NCBI GenBank assembly: GCA_025927795.1
Contig: JAICKT010000152.1
Span: forward strand, 1-9,818
Reading direction: 5' to 3'
Source of the DNA: Parafilimonas sp.
Lineage (GTDB): Bacteria; Bacteroidota; Bacteroidia; Chitinophagales; Chitinophagaceae
DNA length: 9,818 nucleotides
Both the position numbers and the translations under genes were made by a program. The notes below the pieces were generated by a model. That model did not search any database. It was not told the origin of the DNA and saw only the letters and a program-made list of their open reading frames with translations. Positions 1 through 6,705 of the stretch are shown here, one piece after another. Position 1 is the first letter of the stretch; each line of letters starts with the position of its first letter.

Positions 1-517
1 AAATACATCTGCACAATATGCAAAAACTTTTTTTGAAAAATACTCTTTTGATGCAGTAACAGTTGCGCCGTATATGGGTGAAGACAGTATTCGCCCTTTT
101 CTTGAATATGAAAATAGGTTTGCGATTGTTTTAGGTTTAACATCGAACAAAGGCGCCAATGATTTTGAATTGCTTAAAACAAACGATGATAAATTTTTTT
201 ATGAAAAAATAATCGGCACGGTTTCTAAGTGGGGAACACGTGATAATTTAATGTTTGTTGTTGGCGCAACGCGGGCAAGTGAACTCGTCAACATTCGCAA
301 AATAATTCCTGAAAATTTTCTTTTAATTCCCGGCGTGGGTGCACAAGGTGGAAGTTTAAAAGAAGTAAGCGAATATGGTATGAATAAAGATTGCGGTTTA
401 ATTGTAAACGCAAGCCGTGCTATTATTTATAAATCTTCTAAAGAAAATTTTGCAGAAGAAGCAGGAAAGGTTGCTCAACAATATGCTGATGAAATGAAAC
501 AGTACATAAGTATTTAA
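1..517 (+). CDS. pyrF: Orotidine 5'-phosphate decarboxylase, 3' part (5' end outside window)
   Basis: PyrF decarboxylates orotidine 5'-monophosphate to UMP, the last step of de novo pyrimidine synthesis in the cytoplasm. The reading frame is open from base 2, so the first ATG at 74 is internal. In-frame codons before it encode NTSAQYAKTFF and DAVTVAPYMG, which continue the long (type 2) OMP decarboxylase family. Visible family segments are the NTSAQYA stretch that follows the catalytic Lys/Asp region (itself outside the window), PYMGEDSIRPFL, TSNKGANDFE, and the C-terminal phosphate-binding part PGVGAQGGSLKEV followed by NASRAIIY. The gene ends in TAA at 515-517. The MFS gene starts 47 nt later on the same strand with no terminator between them, so co-transcription is possible. 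Identification is strong; only the N-terminal part is missing. Confidence 0.93.
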   Translation, partial: NTSAQYAKTFFEKYSFDAVTVAPYMGEDSIRPFLEYENRFAIVLGLTSNKGANDFELLKTNDDKFFYEKIIGTVSKWGTRDNLMFVVGATRASELVNIRKIIPENFLLIPGVGAQGGSLKEVSEYGMNKDCGLIVNASRAIIYKSSKENFAEEAGKVAQQYADEMKQYISI

Positions 518-564
518 TCAGTTTATACACCGGCAAAATTTAAACAGCTCCGCAATTTAAAATC

Positions 565-1758
565 ATGTTTAAATCTTTCGTAAAAAAATATTTCTCAGGA
601 CTTACAAAAGATTCTGTATTGCTTGCCTGCGCCTCACTCTTTTCAGATATTTCAACCGAAATGCTTTATCCTATACTACCCGTTTATCTTACACAATATC
701 TTAAAACAAGCGGAAGCATTGTTGGAATTATTGAAGGTATTGCACAAGCAACACAAAATATTATCCAGGGACTTTCAGGATATCTTTCAGATAAATGGCA
801 AAGAAGAAAGCCAATTGCGCTTATTGGTTATATTCTTTCTGCTGTATCAAAGCCTTTTATTGGCGTTGCAATTTCATGGCCGGGAGTTTTGGCGGCGCGG
901 TTTTCAGATCGTCTTGGAGCAGGAACCCGTGCCGCACCACGTGATGCACTTATCGCTTCTTCGGTTGCAGAAGAAAACAAAGGAAAGGCATTTGGGCTGG
1001 AAAGCATTGGAGATAATTTAGGCGCTTTTATCGGGCCAATTATTACGGTATTACTTTTTTTTACACTTCAACTTGGCATTCGTTATATTTTTTACCTCTC
1101 AATAATTCCAGGTCTGTTGTCTGTTTTAATGATTTTTTTGGTGAGAGAAAAAAAGAGCGCAATTGTAAAATCAAAAATCAATATACGGTTAGTGCAATTT
1201 CCAAAAGCATATTGGAAATATCTAATCGTTACTGCCATATTTGGAATTGGCAATTCAAGTAATTCATTTCTTATTCTTCAAATAAAAGATAAAGGGCTTT
1301 CGCTTGTTGATACAGTTCTTGTATATGCTATGTTTAATTTAATGGCTGCGCTTATTTCCTATAATGCAGGCTCTGTATCTGATAAAGCAGGGAGAAAACC
1401 TGTGTTGTTAATCTCATTTATTATTTTTCTTATCTCCTATATTGGGTTTGCTTTTGCTTCTAACATTTTATTCATCGCTATTTTTTTTATTTTTTATGGA
1501 TTATTCCAGGGAATATTCAGATCAGTTGGAAAATCTTTTGCCGCTGATTTTGTGCCCGGAAACCTAAGGGCGAGCAGCATAGGCTGGTATTCTACTGTTG
1601 TTGGATTATCAGGGCTTACAGCAAGCATTATAGCAGGCTTACTCTGGGATAAAATCAGCCACACTGCAGTCTTTATTTATGGTGCCTTTTTTTCTTTTAC
1701 GGGAATTATTTTTTTATTGATTTTAATTCCAAACAAAAGAATAAGATTATTCGAATAG
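565..1758 (+). CDS. MFS transporter, 12 transmembrane segments, substrate unknown
   Basis: This is a 397-aa inner-membrane protein of the major facilitator superfamily. About twelve hydrophobic segments can be counted in two halves of six, separated by a basic loop near residues 194-216. Motif A is visible after TM2 (GYLSDKWQRRKP, residues 72-83), and a copy appears in the second half (GSVSDKAGRKP, 269-279). Residues 118-131 (GAGTRAAPRDALIA) match a conserved TM4-region motif seen in a subgroup of MFS proteins often annotated as drug or metabolite efflux carriers. The length is typical. Nothing in the sequence fixes the substrate or the direction of transport. The start at 565 fits the family N-terminus, with a short cytoplasmic stretch before TM1. 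There is no Shine-Dalgarno sequence, as expected in this phylum. The gene lies 47 nt after pyrF. Confidence 0.9.
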   Translation: MFKSFVKKYFSGLTKDSVLLACASLFSDISTEMLYPILPVYLTQYLKTSGSIVGIIEGIAQATQNIIQGLSGYLSDKWQRRKPIALIGYILSAVSKPFIGVAISWPGVLAARFSDRLGAGTRAAPRDALIASSVAEENKGKAFGLESIGDNLGAFIGPIITVLLFFTLQLGIRYIFYLSIIPGLLSVLMIFLVREKKSAIVKSKINIRLVQFPKAYWKYLIVTAIFGIGNSSNSFLILQIKDKGLSLVDTVLVYAMFNLMAALISYNAGSVSDKAGRKPVLLISFIIFLISYIGFAFASNILFIAIFFIFYGLFQGIFRSVGKSFAADFVPGNLRASSIGWYSTVVGLSGLTASIIAGLLWDKISHTAVFIYGAFFSFTGIIFLLILIPNKRIRLFE

Positions 1759-1938
1759 TTCTGCTACAGTTTTAATTGCATTATAAATCAGATGTTCGTT
1801 TATTTTAAAATCTTTACTGAATATTAAAACTTCTTTGAGACATCTTATAATTAGACAAGTTCCTACCTGAAAATTTTTATTCCCGGATGCAGGAATTGCT
1901 TTTGCTGTAGTAAAAGCAATGCTGTAAGATGTGAACAT
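1747..1938 (-). CDS. Doubtful 63-aa ORF, unrecognised
   Basis: This open frame lies in the 237-nt gap between the MFS gene and ssb, and its 3' end overlaps the MFS stop region by 12 bp in convergent orientation. The predicted peptide begins MFTSYSIAF and ends YNAIKTVAELFE. I recognise no family. No -7 box or ribosome binding site was found ahead of its ATG. A 26-bp hairpin (1895-1920) lies within its first codons. It may be a chance ORF or the remnant of a longer gene. Apart from this ORF and the hairpin I see nothing else in the gap. Confidence 0.18.
   Translation of the reverse strand: MFTSYSIAFTTAKAIPASGNKNFQVGTCLIIRCLKEVLIFSKDFKINEHLIYNAIKTVAELFE
1895..1920. repeat. Perfect 9-bp inverted repeat (hairpin or operator-like dyad)
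   Basis: ATTGCTTTT at 1895-1903 is the exact reverse complement of AAAAGCAAT at 1912-1920, with an 8-nt loop. No U-run follows on either strand, so it does not look like an intrinsic terminator. It lies about 75 nt upstream of the ssb start. Its core GCTTTT-N8-AAAAGC recurs with the same spacing at 8830-8849, upstream of the LiaF-like gene. Confidence 0.5.
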
Positions 1939-1995
1939 CTAAATTTCAATTTTTATTTTTAATTATTACATTCACATTTATAAAAATTTAATGCT

Positions 1996-2448
1996 ATGAT
2001 CAAATTAATGGTTATCGGCAATCTTGGAAAAGATTGTACAGTAAACACAGTAAACGGCAAAAATGTTATCAACTTTAGTGTTGCACATACAGAAAAATTT
2101 AAAGATAGTTCCGGTGCTCAGCGCGAGAAAACCATTTGGGTTGAATGCGCTTACTGGACAGATCGTACCGGCATTTCTCCGTATCTTAAAAAAGGTCAGC
2201 AGGTGTATGCAGAAGGTTCACCCGAAGTACGCACGTATCAAACCAATGATGGAAAAAGTGGCGCATCATTAACCATGCGTGTGCAAAGCGTACAATTACT
2301 CGGTAATAAGGGTGAAACTGGAGGCACATATCCAGCACAGGAAAGAAGCTACTCAAATACAAATAATGGCAACGCTTATTCAAATCAAAATGCAAACACA
2401 TCAAATGCTGATGATATAAACGATGCAAACGATGATCTTCCGTTCTAA
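1996..2448 (+). CDS. ssb: Single-stranded DNA-binding protein
   Basis: SSB coats single-stranded DNA during replication, recombination and repair, and recruits partner proteins through its C-terminal tip. The 150-aa product has an N-terminal OB-fold at about residues 1-105: it starts MIKLMVIGNLGKD, has the DNA-stacking aromatic region IWVECAYW (residues 47-54, W48 and W54), and continues through KKGQQVYAEGSPEVRTY. A flexible linker rich in Asn, Ser and Gly follows (about 106-140). The acidic tail ends in DDLPF, the partner-binding tip typical of bacterial SSBs. Length and organisation are normal. It is a single-gene unit: no rpsF or rpsR neighbour as in Firmicutes and no mutY next to it, and a strong terminator closes it at 2463-2491. 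I could not define its promoter confidently. Confidence 0.96.
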   Translation: MIKLMVIGNLGKDCTVNTVNGKNVINFSVAHTEKFKDSSGAQREKTIWVECAYWTDRTGISPYLKKGQQVYAEGSPEVRTYQTNDGKSGASLTMRVQSVQLLGNKGETGGTYPAQERSYSNTNNGNAYSNQNANTSNADDINDANDDLPF

Positions 2449-2462
2449 AAAATTTTATACTT

Positions 2463-2491
2463 AAAAAAGACGGTTCAGCACCGTCTTTTTT
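2463..2491 (+). terminator. Intrinsic terminator of ssb
   Basis: A perfect 12-bp stem starts 15 nt after the ssb stop. The left arm is AAAAAAGACGGT (2463-2474), the loop is TCAGC (2475-2479) and the right arm is ACCGTCTTTTTT (2480-2491). The GC-rich part of the stem is followed by a run of six T on the + strand. The A-run on the other side means it could also act on minus-strand transcripts, but no minus-strand gene reads into it here. Confidence 0.9.
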
Positions 2492-2535
2492 ATTTGAATT
2501 AAGTTACCCGTTCAATGTATACAATGCATTCATTA

Positions 2536-2565
2536 TTGAAAAACGGCAGCACATCTGTTATCTTG
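2536..2565 (+). promoter_or_regulatory. Possible promoter of the Ldh_2-family gene
   Basis: TTG at 2536-2538 is followed after 20 nt by TATCTTG (2559-2565), close to the Bacteroidota -33/-7 pair (TTG and TAnnTTTG) but with one T missing from the -7 box. It lies only 4 nt before the ATG at 2570, so the transcript would be almost leaderless. The incomplete box keeps confidence low. Confidence 0.35.
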
Positions 2566-2569
2566 CAGC

Positions 2570-3652
2570 ATGGAAAAAAATTTTTCTTACACATCTTTAT
2601 ACAACTTCACATACAATATTTTTAAACACATTGGCTGCAATAATTCAGATGCAACAACAGCCACCAAAACCTTGCTGGCAGCGGATTTGCGCGGCATTGA
2701 CAGTCATGGTGTAGCGCGGCTTTCAGGTTATGTAAGATTATGGCAGGCGAAAAGAATTAACAGCAATCCAAACATAAAAATCATTCATGAAACTATATCT
2801 ACCGCCACTGTTGATGGCGATGCAGGATTAGGTTTGGTAGTTGCACCGCATGCTATTCAAATCGCAATAAAAAAAGCAGAACACGCTGGCACAGGTTGGG
2901 TGAGTGTATGCAACAGCAATCATTTTGGTATTGCAGGTTATCATGCAATGATGGCGTTAGAAAAAGATATGATTGGTATTGCGATGACGAATGCAAGTGC
3001 TTTAGTTGCGCCAACATTTAGTATTGAAAGAATGCTTGGCACGAATCCGATTGCTGTTGCAATTCCTGCAGATAAACAGCCGGCATTTGTTGCCGATTTT
3101 GCAACAACAACTGCAGCCAATGGCAAGCTTGAAATTTTGCAAAGAAAAAAAGAAGATGCACCATTAGGTTGGGTGCAGGATAAAAATGGAAATGCCTCAA
3201 CCAATGCAAACGAATTAAAACAGGGTGGTGCTTTATTGCCGCTTGGAAGTGATAAAGAACATGGTTCGCACAAAGGTTATGCATTGGGTAGTATTGTTGA
3301 TATTTTTTCGGCAGTGTTTAGCGGCGCGAGTTATGGACCATGGGCGCCGCCATTTCCTGCATATGTGCCTATTCCTGAAAATATGCCGGGCAAAGGTTTA
3401 GGGCATTTTTTTGGTGCGATGAGAATTGATGCATTCAGACCTGCAGACGATTTTAAAAAACATATTGATAACTGGATTGAGCGTTTTAGAAGAGCAAAAC
3501 CTGCTGCCGGTTATGACAAAGTTTTAATACCCGGAGACCCGGAAAGAGAAATGGAAGAAATAAGAATAAAAGAAGGAATTCCTGTTGTTGAAAGTGTGGT
3601 GGAAGAATTAAAAACTTTAGCGAAGCAGTTTAATATTGAAACAGAATTTTAA
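2570..3652 (+). CDS. Ldh_2-family NAD(P)-dependent oxidoreductase (malate/L-lactate dehydrogenase type)
   Basis: This 360-aa cytoplasmic enzyme belongs to the Ldh_2 family. The family includes NAD(P)-dependent malate, L-sulfolactate and ureidoglycolate dehydrogenases and piperideine-2-carboxylate reductases, and is unrelated in fold to classical lactate dehydrogenase. Family hallmarks visible are AADLRGIDSHGVARL (37-51, with H46), SNHFGIAGYH (116-125, with H118), LGTNPIAVAIP (156-166), the DFATTTAANGK segment and GSHKGYAL. Length is normal. The physiological substrate cannot be read from the sequence and no pathway gene stands beside it, so a specific name such as mdh or allD is not justified. 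The gene sits alone between the ssb terminator and a convergent gene, which it overlaps by 4 bp at the 3' end. The start at 2570 matches the usual family N-terminus. Confidence 0.92.
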   Translation: MEKNFSYTSLYNFTYNIFKHIGCNNSDATTATKTLLAADLRGIDSHGVARLSGYVRLWQAKRINSNPNIKIIHETISTATVDGDAGLGLVVAPHAIQIAIKKAEHAGTGWVSVCNSNHFGIAGYHAMMALEKDMIGIAMTNASALVAPTFSIERMLGTNPIAVAIPADKQPAFVADFATTTAANGKLEILQRKKEDAPLGWVQDKNGNASTNANELKQGGALLPLGSDKEHGSHKGYALGSIVDIFSAVFSGASYGPWAPPFPAYVPIPENMPGKGLGHFFGAMRIDAFRPADDFKKHIDNWIERFRRAKPAAGYDKVLIPGDPEREMEEIRIKEGIPVVESVVEELKTLAKQFNIETEF

Positions 3653-4239
3653 ATTTCATTATCGCTTTCTGCACCTTCAATTTCATCGGTGCTTTCATCT
3701 GCACTTTCTTCTGTATTTTCTTCTAAAGCAGCTTCCTCACCTTCTTCACTAAAGCCATCTATTTTTTGAGGCAGTTCATATTTTTCTTCAATGTCAACAA
3801 ACTTTTTTCCGAGCAAACTGCGTGTGCCGTACTGTTGCGGGCCAATGCCTTCTGTTCTTGATGTTGCAGGATAAATTATTTTACTGCTTTCTTCTTTTGC
3901 AACGTTTATCAACTCCACTAAAAAAGTCCAGTTCTTTGTAAAATCATATACATAAATAAATTTCTGGTTGGTATCGCGAATTTCGCTGCCGATAGTTGTA
4001 TCAGCCATTATTAACGGTTCAACTTTATACTCCTTATCATATTTTTCAAAAGAAATTTCTCTGCCGCGCTGCCAGTAATCATTACTGCGGTAAAATGTTG
4101 CCTGGTGCTTATTATCAAACTCGTATGCTTTAAGAATTGCATTATGCAAATCAAGAAAAGTTTGCGTGTGTTTAATCACTATATCTCTGTACACAGCGTC
4201 ATCATCTTCGTAATATGCTCTGAATTTTAAAACTGCCAT
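3649..4239 (-). CDS. PRiA4_ORF3-family (IS1096 passenger TnpR-like) protein with acidic tail
   Basis: The 196-aa product resembles the plasmid pRiA4b ORF-3 family, often labelled 'IS1096 element passenger TnpR family protein'. The biochemical function of the family is not established. Visible are the N-terminal strand-helix part MAVLKFRAYYED with HTQTFLDLHNAILKAYEFD, and the family-like core FIYVYDFTKNWTFLVEL, where many members have a YDFGD-W pattern. The last 34 residues hold 16 Asp/Glu and no Lys/Arg, a strongly acidic and probably disordered tail. No transposase or terminal repeats are nearby, so despite the family name there is no sign of a mobile element. Its stop overlaps the convergent Ldh_2 gene by 4 bp. 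The 176-nt gap upstream (4240-4415) must contain its promoter; it is very AT-rich and I found no full -7 box. Confidence 0.75.
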   Translation of the reverse strand: MAVLKFRAYYEDDDAVYRDIVIKHTQTFLDLHNAILKAYEFDNKHQATFYRSNDYWQRGREISFEKYDKEYKVEPLIMADTTIGSEIRDTNQKFIYVYDFTKNWTFLVELINVAKEESSKIIYPATSRTEGIGPQQYGTRSLLGKKFVDIEEKYELPQKIDGFSEEGEEAALEENTEESADESTDEIEGAESDNEI

Positions 4240-4415
4240 TATATAAGAATTACTTAATCAAATATCTTATTAATAATTAATTTTTGTACTTCGTTATAAG
4301 CAAATAATATGCGACTATTGTAAATTATTTAAACAGATTATTGAAAAGTACGAACAATTAATTATTGTAAGCGATTGGCAACATAATGAAAAAAATTATT
4401 ATTGCTGCATTTAGT

Positions 4416-5834
4416 TTACCCAACGGGAAAAAGATTTAGTTCTTTGGCTTTTTGTATCATAAATTTATATGCCTCATTATATGCATTCGGGATAATTCCA
4501 TCAAGTATTGCTTCGCGAATCGCATCTTTAATAACACCAATTTTTTTACCGGGTTTTAAACCAAACGTCTGCATAATTATTTCGCCGGTAATTGGTGGCT
4601 GCCAGTTGCGCACCTTATCTTTTTCTTCTACTTCAATCAGCCTTTTTCTTACTATTTCAAAGTTATTTAAATAGCGCCGCACCTTGGCTTTATTTTTACT
4701 CGTGATGTCTGCCTGGCAAAGCATCATCAATGCATCAATATCGTCACCTGCATCAAATAATAAACGTCGCACTGCACTATCGGTTATATTTTCTTTTGTA
4801 AGACTGATGGGTCGCAAATGCAATGCAACCAACTTTTGTACAAGGCGCATTTTTTCGTTCTGCGGCAATTTTAGTTTTGCAAAAATTTTAGGAACCCATT
4901 TCGCACCGAGCGCTTCGTGACCATGAAACGTCCAGCCATGTTCTGCATCAAAACGCTTTGTTGCAGGTTTTGCAATATCATGCAACAATGCAGCCCATCG
5001 TAACCACAAATCATCTGTGTGAGCAGCAATATTATCAAGCACCTGCAATGTGTGCGAGAAATTATCTTTATGCCCAATACCATCAATATATTCAGCACCC
5101 TGCAATGCGAGTAACTGCGAAAAAATAAATTTTAATAATCCTGATTGTTGTAAAAGATGCCAGCCTGCAGAAGGTTTTTCAGCAAGCATTATTTTATTCA
5201 GTTCATCTGTAATGCGCTCCTGCGAAATAATTTTTATGCGTTCTGCATTTGATACTATCGCATCGAACGTTTGTTTTTCAATTGTAAAACCAAGTTGTGT
5301 TGCAAAACGAACAGCACGCATCATGCGCAACGGGTCATCACTAAAAGTTTTTGAAGGCTCTGATGGTGTTTTAATAATTTTTTCCTGCAGATGTTTTATG
5401 CCATCAAAATTATCAATCACATCACCGGAAATTTTTTTATGCAGTTCAATAGCGAGCGTATTAATAGTAAAATCTCTTCTTAATAAATCATCTTCGAGCG
5501 TACCTGATTCTACTTCCGGTTTACGGCTATGATGTTTATAACTTTCTTTTCTTGCACCAACAAATTCAATTTCAAAATCGGGTAATTTAATTTGTGCGGT
5601 TCCAAAATTTTTAAAGTATGCAACAGTTGGTTTTGGATTAAATAATTCTGCAACATAATGTGCTAGTTCAATCGCATCGCCCACACACATAATATCCGCA
5701 TCTTTGTTTGGTCTGTTTAATATTTTATCACGAACAAAACCACCAATTAAGTAACAAGGCAATTTTAACTTCTCAGCCGCCTTTGCAATTTTTTTGAATG
5801 TAAATAATTCTTTTTCGCTGAACTCAATTTGCAT
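4416..5834 (-). CDS. cca: CCA tRNA nucleotidyltransferase / poly(A) polymerase family, with HD domain
   Basis: This class II nucleotidyltransferase adds or repairs the 3'-CCA end of tRNAs. From the ATG at 5834 the protein is 472 aa. The N-terminal catalytic head shows YLIGGFVRD (residues 28-36) and the metal-binding DAD (45-47). RRDFTIN (119-125) follows, and then the tRNA-binding helical region with DDPLRMMRAVRFATQLGF. A C-terminal HD domain includes HTLQVLDNI and LLHDIAKP, a common arrangement in this enzyme subgroup. The longest frame starts at 5855, but a perfect -7 box (5840-5847) lies between the two ATGs, so a transcript from it would lack the upstream ATG; I therefore choose 5834. A true poly(A) polymerase role cannot be excluded from sequence alone. 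It is the first gene of the leftward unit that reads toward the PRiA4-family gene 176 nt downstream. Confidence 0.93.
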   Translation of the reverse strand: MQIEFSEKELFTFKKIAKAAEKLKLPCYLIGGFVRDKILNRPNKDADIMCVGDAIELAHYVAELFNPKPTVAYFKNFGTAQIKLPDFEIEFVGARKESYKHHSRKPEVESGTLEDDLLRRDFTINTLAIELHKKISGDVIDNFDGIKHLQEKIIKTPSEPSKTFSDDPLRMMRAVRFATQLGFTIEKQTFDAIVSNAERIKIISQERITDELNKIMLAEKPSAGWHLLQQSGLLKFIFSQLLALQGAEYIDGIGHKDNFSHTLQVLDNIAAHTDDLWLRWAALLHDIAKPATKRFDAEHGWTFHGHEALGAKWVPKIFAKLKLPQNEKMRLVQKLVALHLRPISLTKENITDSAVRRLLFDAGDDIDALMMLCQADITSKNKAKVRRYLNNFEIVRKRLIEVEEKDKVRNWQPPITGEIIMQTFGLKPGKKIGVIKDAIREAILDGIIPNAYNEAYKFMIQKAKELNLFPVG

Positions 5835-5839
5835 GCGTG

Positions 5840-5847
5840 CAAATATA
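5840..5847 (-). promoter_or_regulatory. -7 box of the cca promoter
   Basis: On the minus strand the sequence reads TATATTTG-CACGC-ATG, a perfect match to the Bacteroidota -7 consensus TAnnTTTG, only 5 nt before the ATG at 5834. Transcription would begin at or next to that ATG, giving a leaderless or near-leaderless mRNA. No TTG was found at the expected -33 spacing. Confidence 0.6.
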
Positions 5848-5869
5848 ACGTTCAAAGAACAGTGGTATT

Positions 5870-6058
5870 TTATTCAAACTCAAGTTCACGGCTAAAATAT
5901 TCCCAATCAAATAAAATATAATCGGGATGAACTAATCTTTGCAGAATATTCTTATCAGATAAAAATTTCTTATCCGGATTGCTTCTCTGTTTTTTTGTTC
6001 TCCCGTGTATGGCTATAAGTGAAGGTATTTTTCGGGAAACGTGGTTGGCAACTTTCAT
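5870..6058 (-). CDS. Possible small hypothetical protein, 62 aa
   Basis: This ORF lies in the 295-nt gap between tsaC and cca and reads on their strand. The product starts MKVANHVSRK and ends FDWEYFSRELEFE. The N-terminal half is basic (RTKKQRSNPDKK), the C-terminal half is acidic and aromatic, and no membrane segment or known motif is recognised. Codon use in the second half (TTA, GAT, TAT, AAA-rich) resembles its neighbours, which slightly favours a real gene. Against it, no -7 box is seen upstream and ORFs of this length arise by chance in such DNA. It could also be a remnant. Confidence 0.33.
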   Translation of the reverse strand: MKVANHVSRKIPSLIAIHGRTKKQRSNPDKKFLSDKNILQRLVHPDYILFDWEYFSRELEFE

Positions 6059-6129
6059 GGTTCACATTTATGTGGTTGAAAATTTCAAAAACCGTGCAAT
6101 AAGAAACGACTGATAAAAATTTACGGAAA

Positions 6130-6705
6130 TTATTCTCTAATTATTTCAGGCTTACCATTGTTCCATTTGATAATTGAAGAAGGCTGAGCGGCTGTTAATT
6201 CGTCTTGCCTGTATTGTACAACATAATCCACACCTTGGTTTATTATTTTATTAATTGATGAAAAATTGCCTGCTGCAGAATCACCACTTATGTTAGCCGA
6301 TGTACTAACAATCGGTTTGCGAAAACGCTTTATTAAATGCCTGCAAAATTCATCTTTGCAAATGCGGATGGCAACCGAGCCATCTTGATTACAAACATTT
6401 TGTGCAAGACCAAGTGCATGTTCATAAATAACAGTAGTAGGCTTTTTTGTTGTTTGCAAATAATCAAATACGCTTAAATCAGGAGCGGCTGTATAATGCA
6501 GAATATCTTTTTCTTCAGCAACAAGCACTACAAAACTTTTATGCTGAGGTCTTTGCTTAAGGGCAATAATTTTTTCAACGGCGTTCTCATTTGTTGCATC
6601 GCACCCAATGCCCCAAACTGTATCCGTTGGATATAAAATAATTCCACCACTTTGCAAAATATGCAAACATTTTTCTACATCATTTTTAAATAATTCTTCA
6701 GGCAT
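6130..6705 (-). CDS. tsaC: Threonylcarbamoyl-AMP synthase (Sua5/YciO/YrdC family)
   Basis: TsaC/Sua5 makes threonylcarbamoyl-AMP from threonine, bicarbonate and ATP, the first step of the t6A37 modification of ANN-decoding tRNAs. The 191-aa protein is the short form, a YrdC domain without the C-terminal Sua5 extension. Visible motifs are IILYPTDTVWGIGCDA (22-37), the LKQRP substrate-binding motif (49-53, K50 and R52), PTTVIY (89-94), SVAIR (110-114) and IVSTSANISG (132-141). The ATG at 6705 lies inside the last codons of the upstream glycosyltransferase (8-nt overlap), indicating co-transcription and probably translational coupling. YciO-type paralogues share this fold, but the intact motifs support the synthase role. 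A second tRNA-processing gene, cca, follows on the same strand. Confidence 0.9.
   Translation of the reverse strand: MPEELFKNDVEKCLHILQSGGIILYPTDTVWGIGCDATNENAVEKIIALKQRPQHKSFVVLVAEEKDILHYTAAPDLSVFDYLQTTKKPTTVIYEHALGLAQNVCNQDGSVAIRICKDEFCRHLIKRFRKPIVSTSANISGDSAAGNFSSINKIINQGVDYVVQYRQDELTAAQPSSIIKWNNGKPEIIRE

Noticed and set aside
623..1021. 132-aa + strand frame within the MFS gene
   Set aside because: It is an out-of-frame shadow of the clearly coding MFS frame, with no family resemblance.
1927..1940. AGATGT-GA-ACATCT palindrome ahead of ssb
   Set aside because: It is short, a single copy, and not placed against a recognisable promoter box; such dyads are expected by chance in this composition.
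2941..3273. 110-aa and overlapping 88-aa minus-strand frames opposite the Ldh_2 gene
   Set aside because: They lie wholly inside a strongly conserved coding region and show no motif of their own.
3649..4239. Possible insertion sequence or plasmid remnant suggested by the family label of this gene
   Set aside because: No transposase, terminal inverted repeats or target duplications are visible on either side.
4240..4415. AT-rich gap checked for a small RNA, tRNA or terminator
   Set aside because: Only weak 5-6 bp dyads are present, with no GC-rich stem and U-run and no tRNA-like pattern.
4386..4439. Short + strand frame starting MKKIIIAAF, like the beginning of a signal peptide
   Set aside because: It stops after 17 codons and overlaps the end of cca on the other strand; no longer frame or promoter supports it.
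5050..5532. 160-aa + strand frame opposite cca
   Set aside because: It is antisense to conserved cca codons, is Cys/Ser-rich as expected for reverse reading, and matches no known family.
6063..6074. CACATTTATGTG palindrome upstream of the 62-aa ORF
   Set aside because: It is only 12 bp and isolated, with no promoter box nearby to give it meaning.
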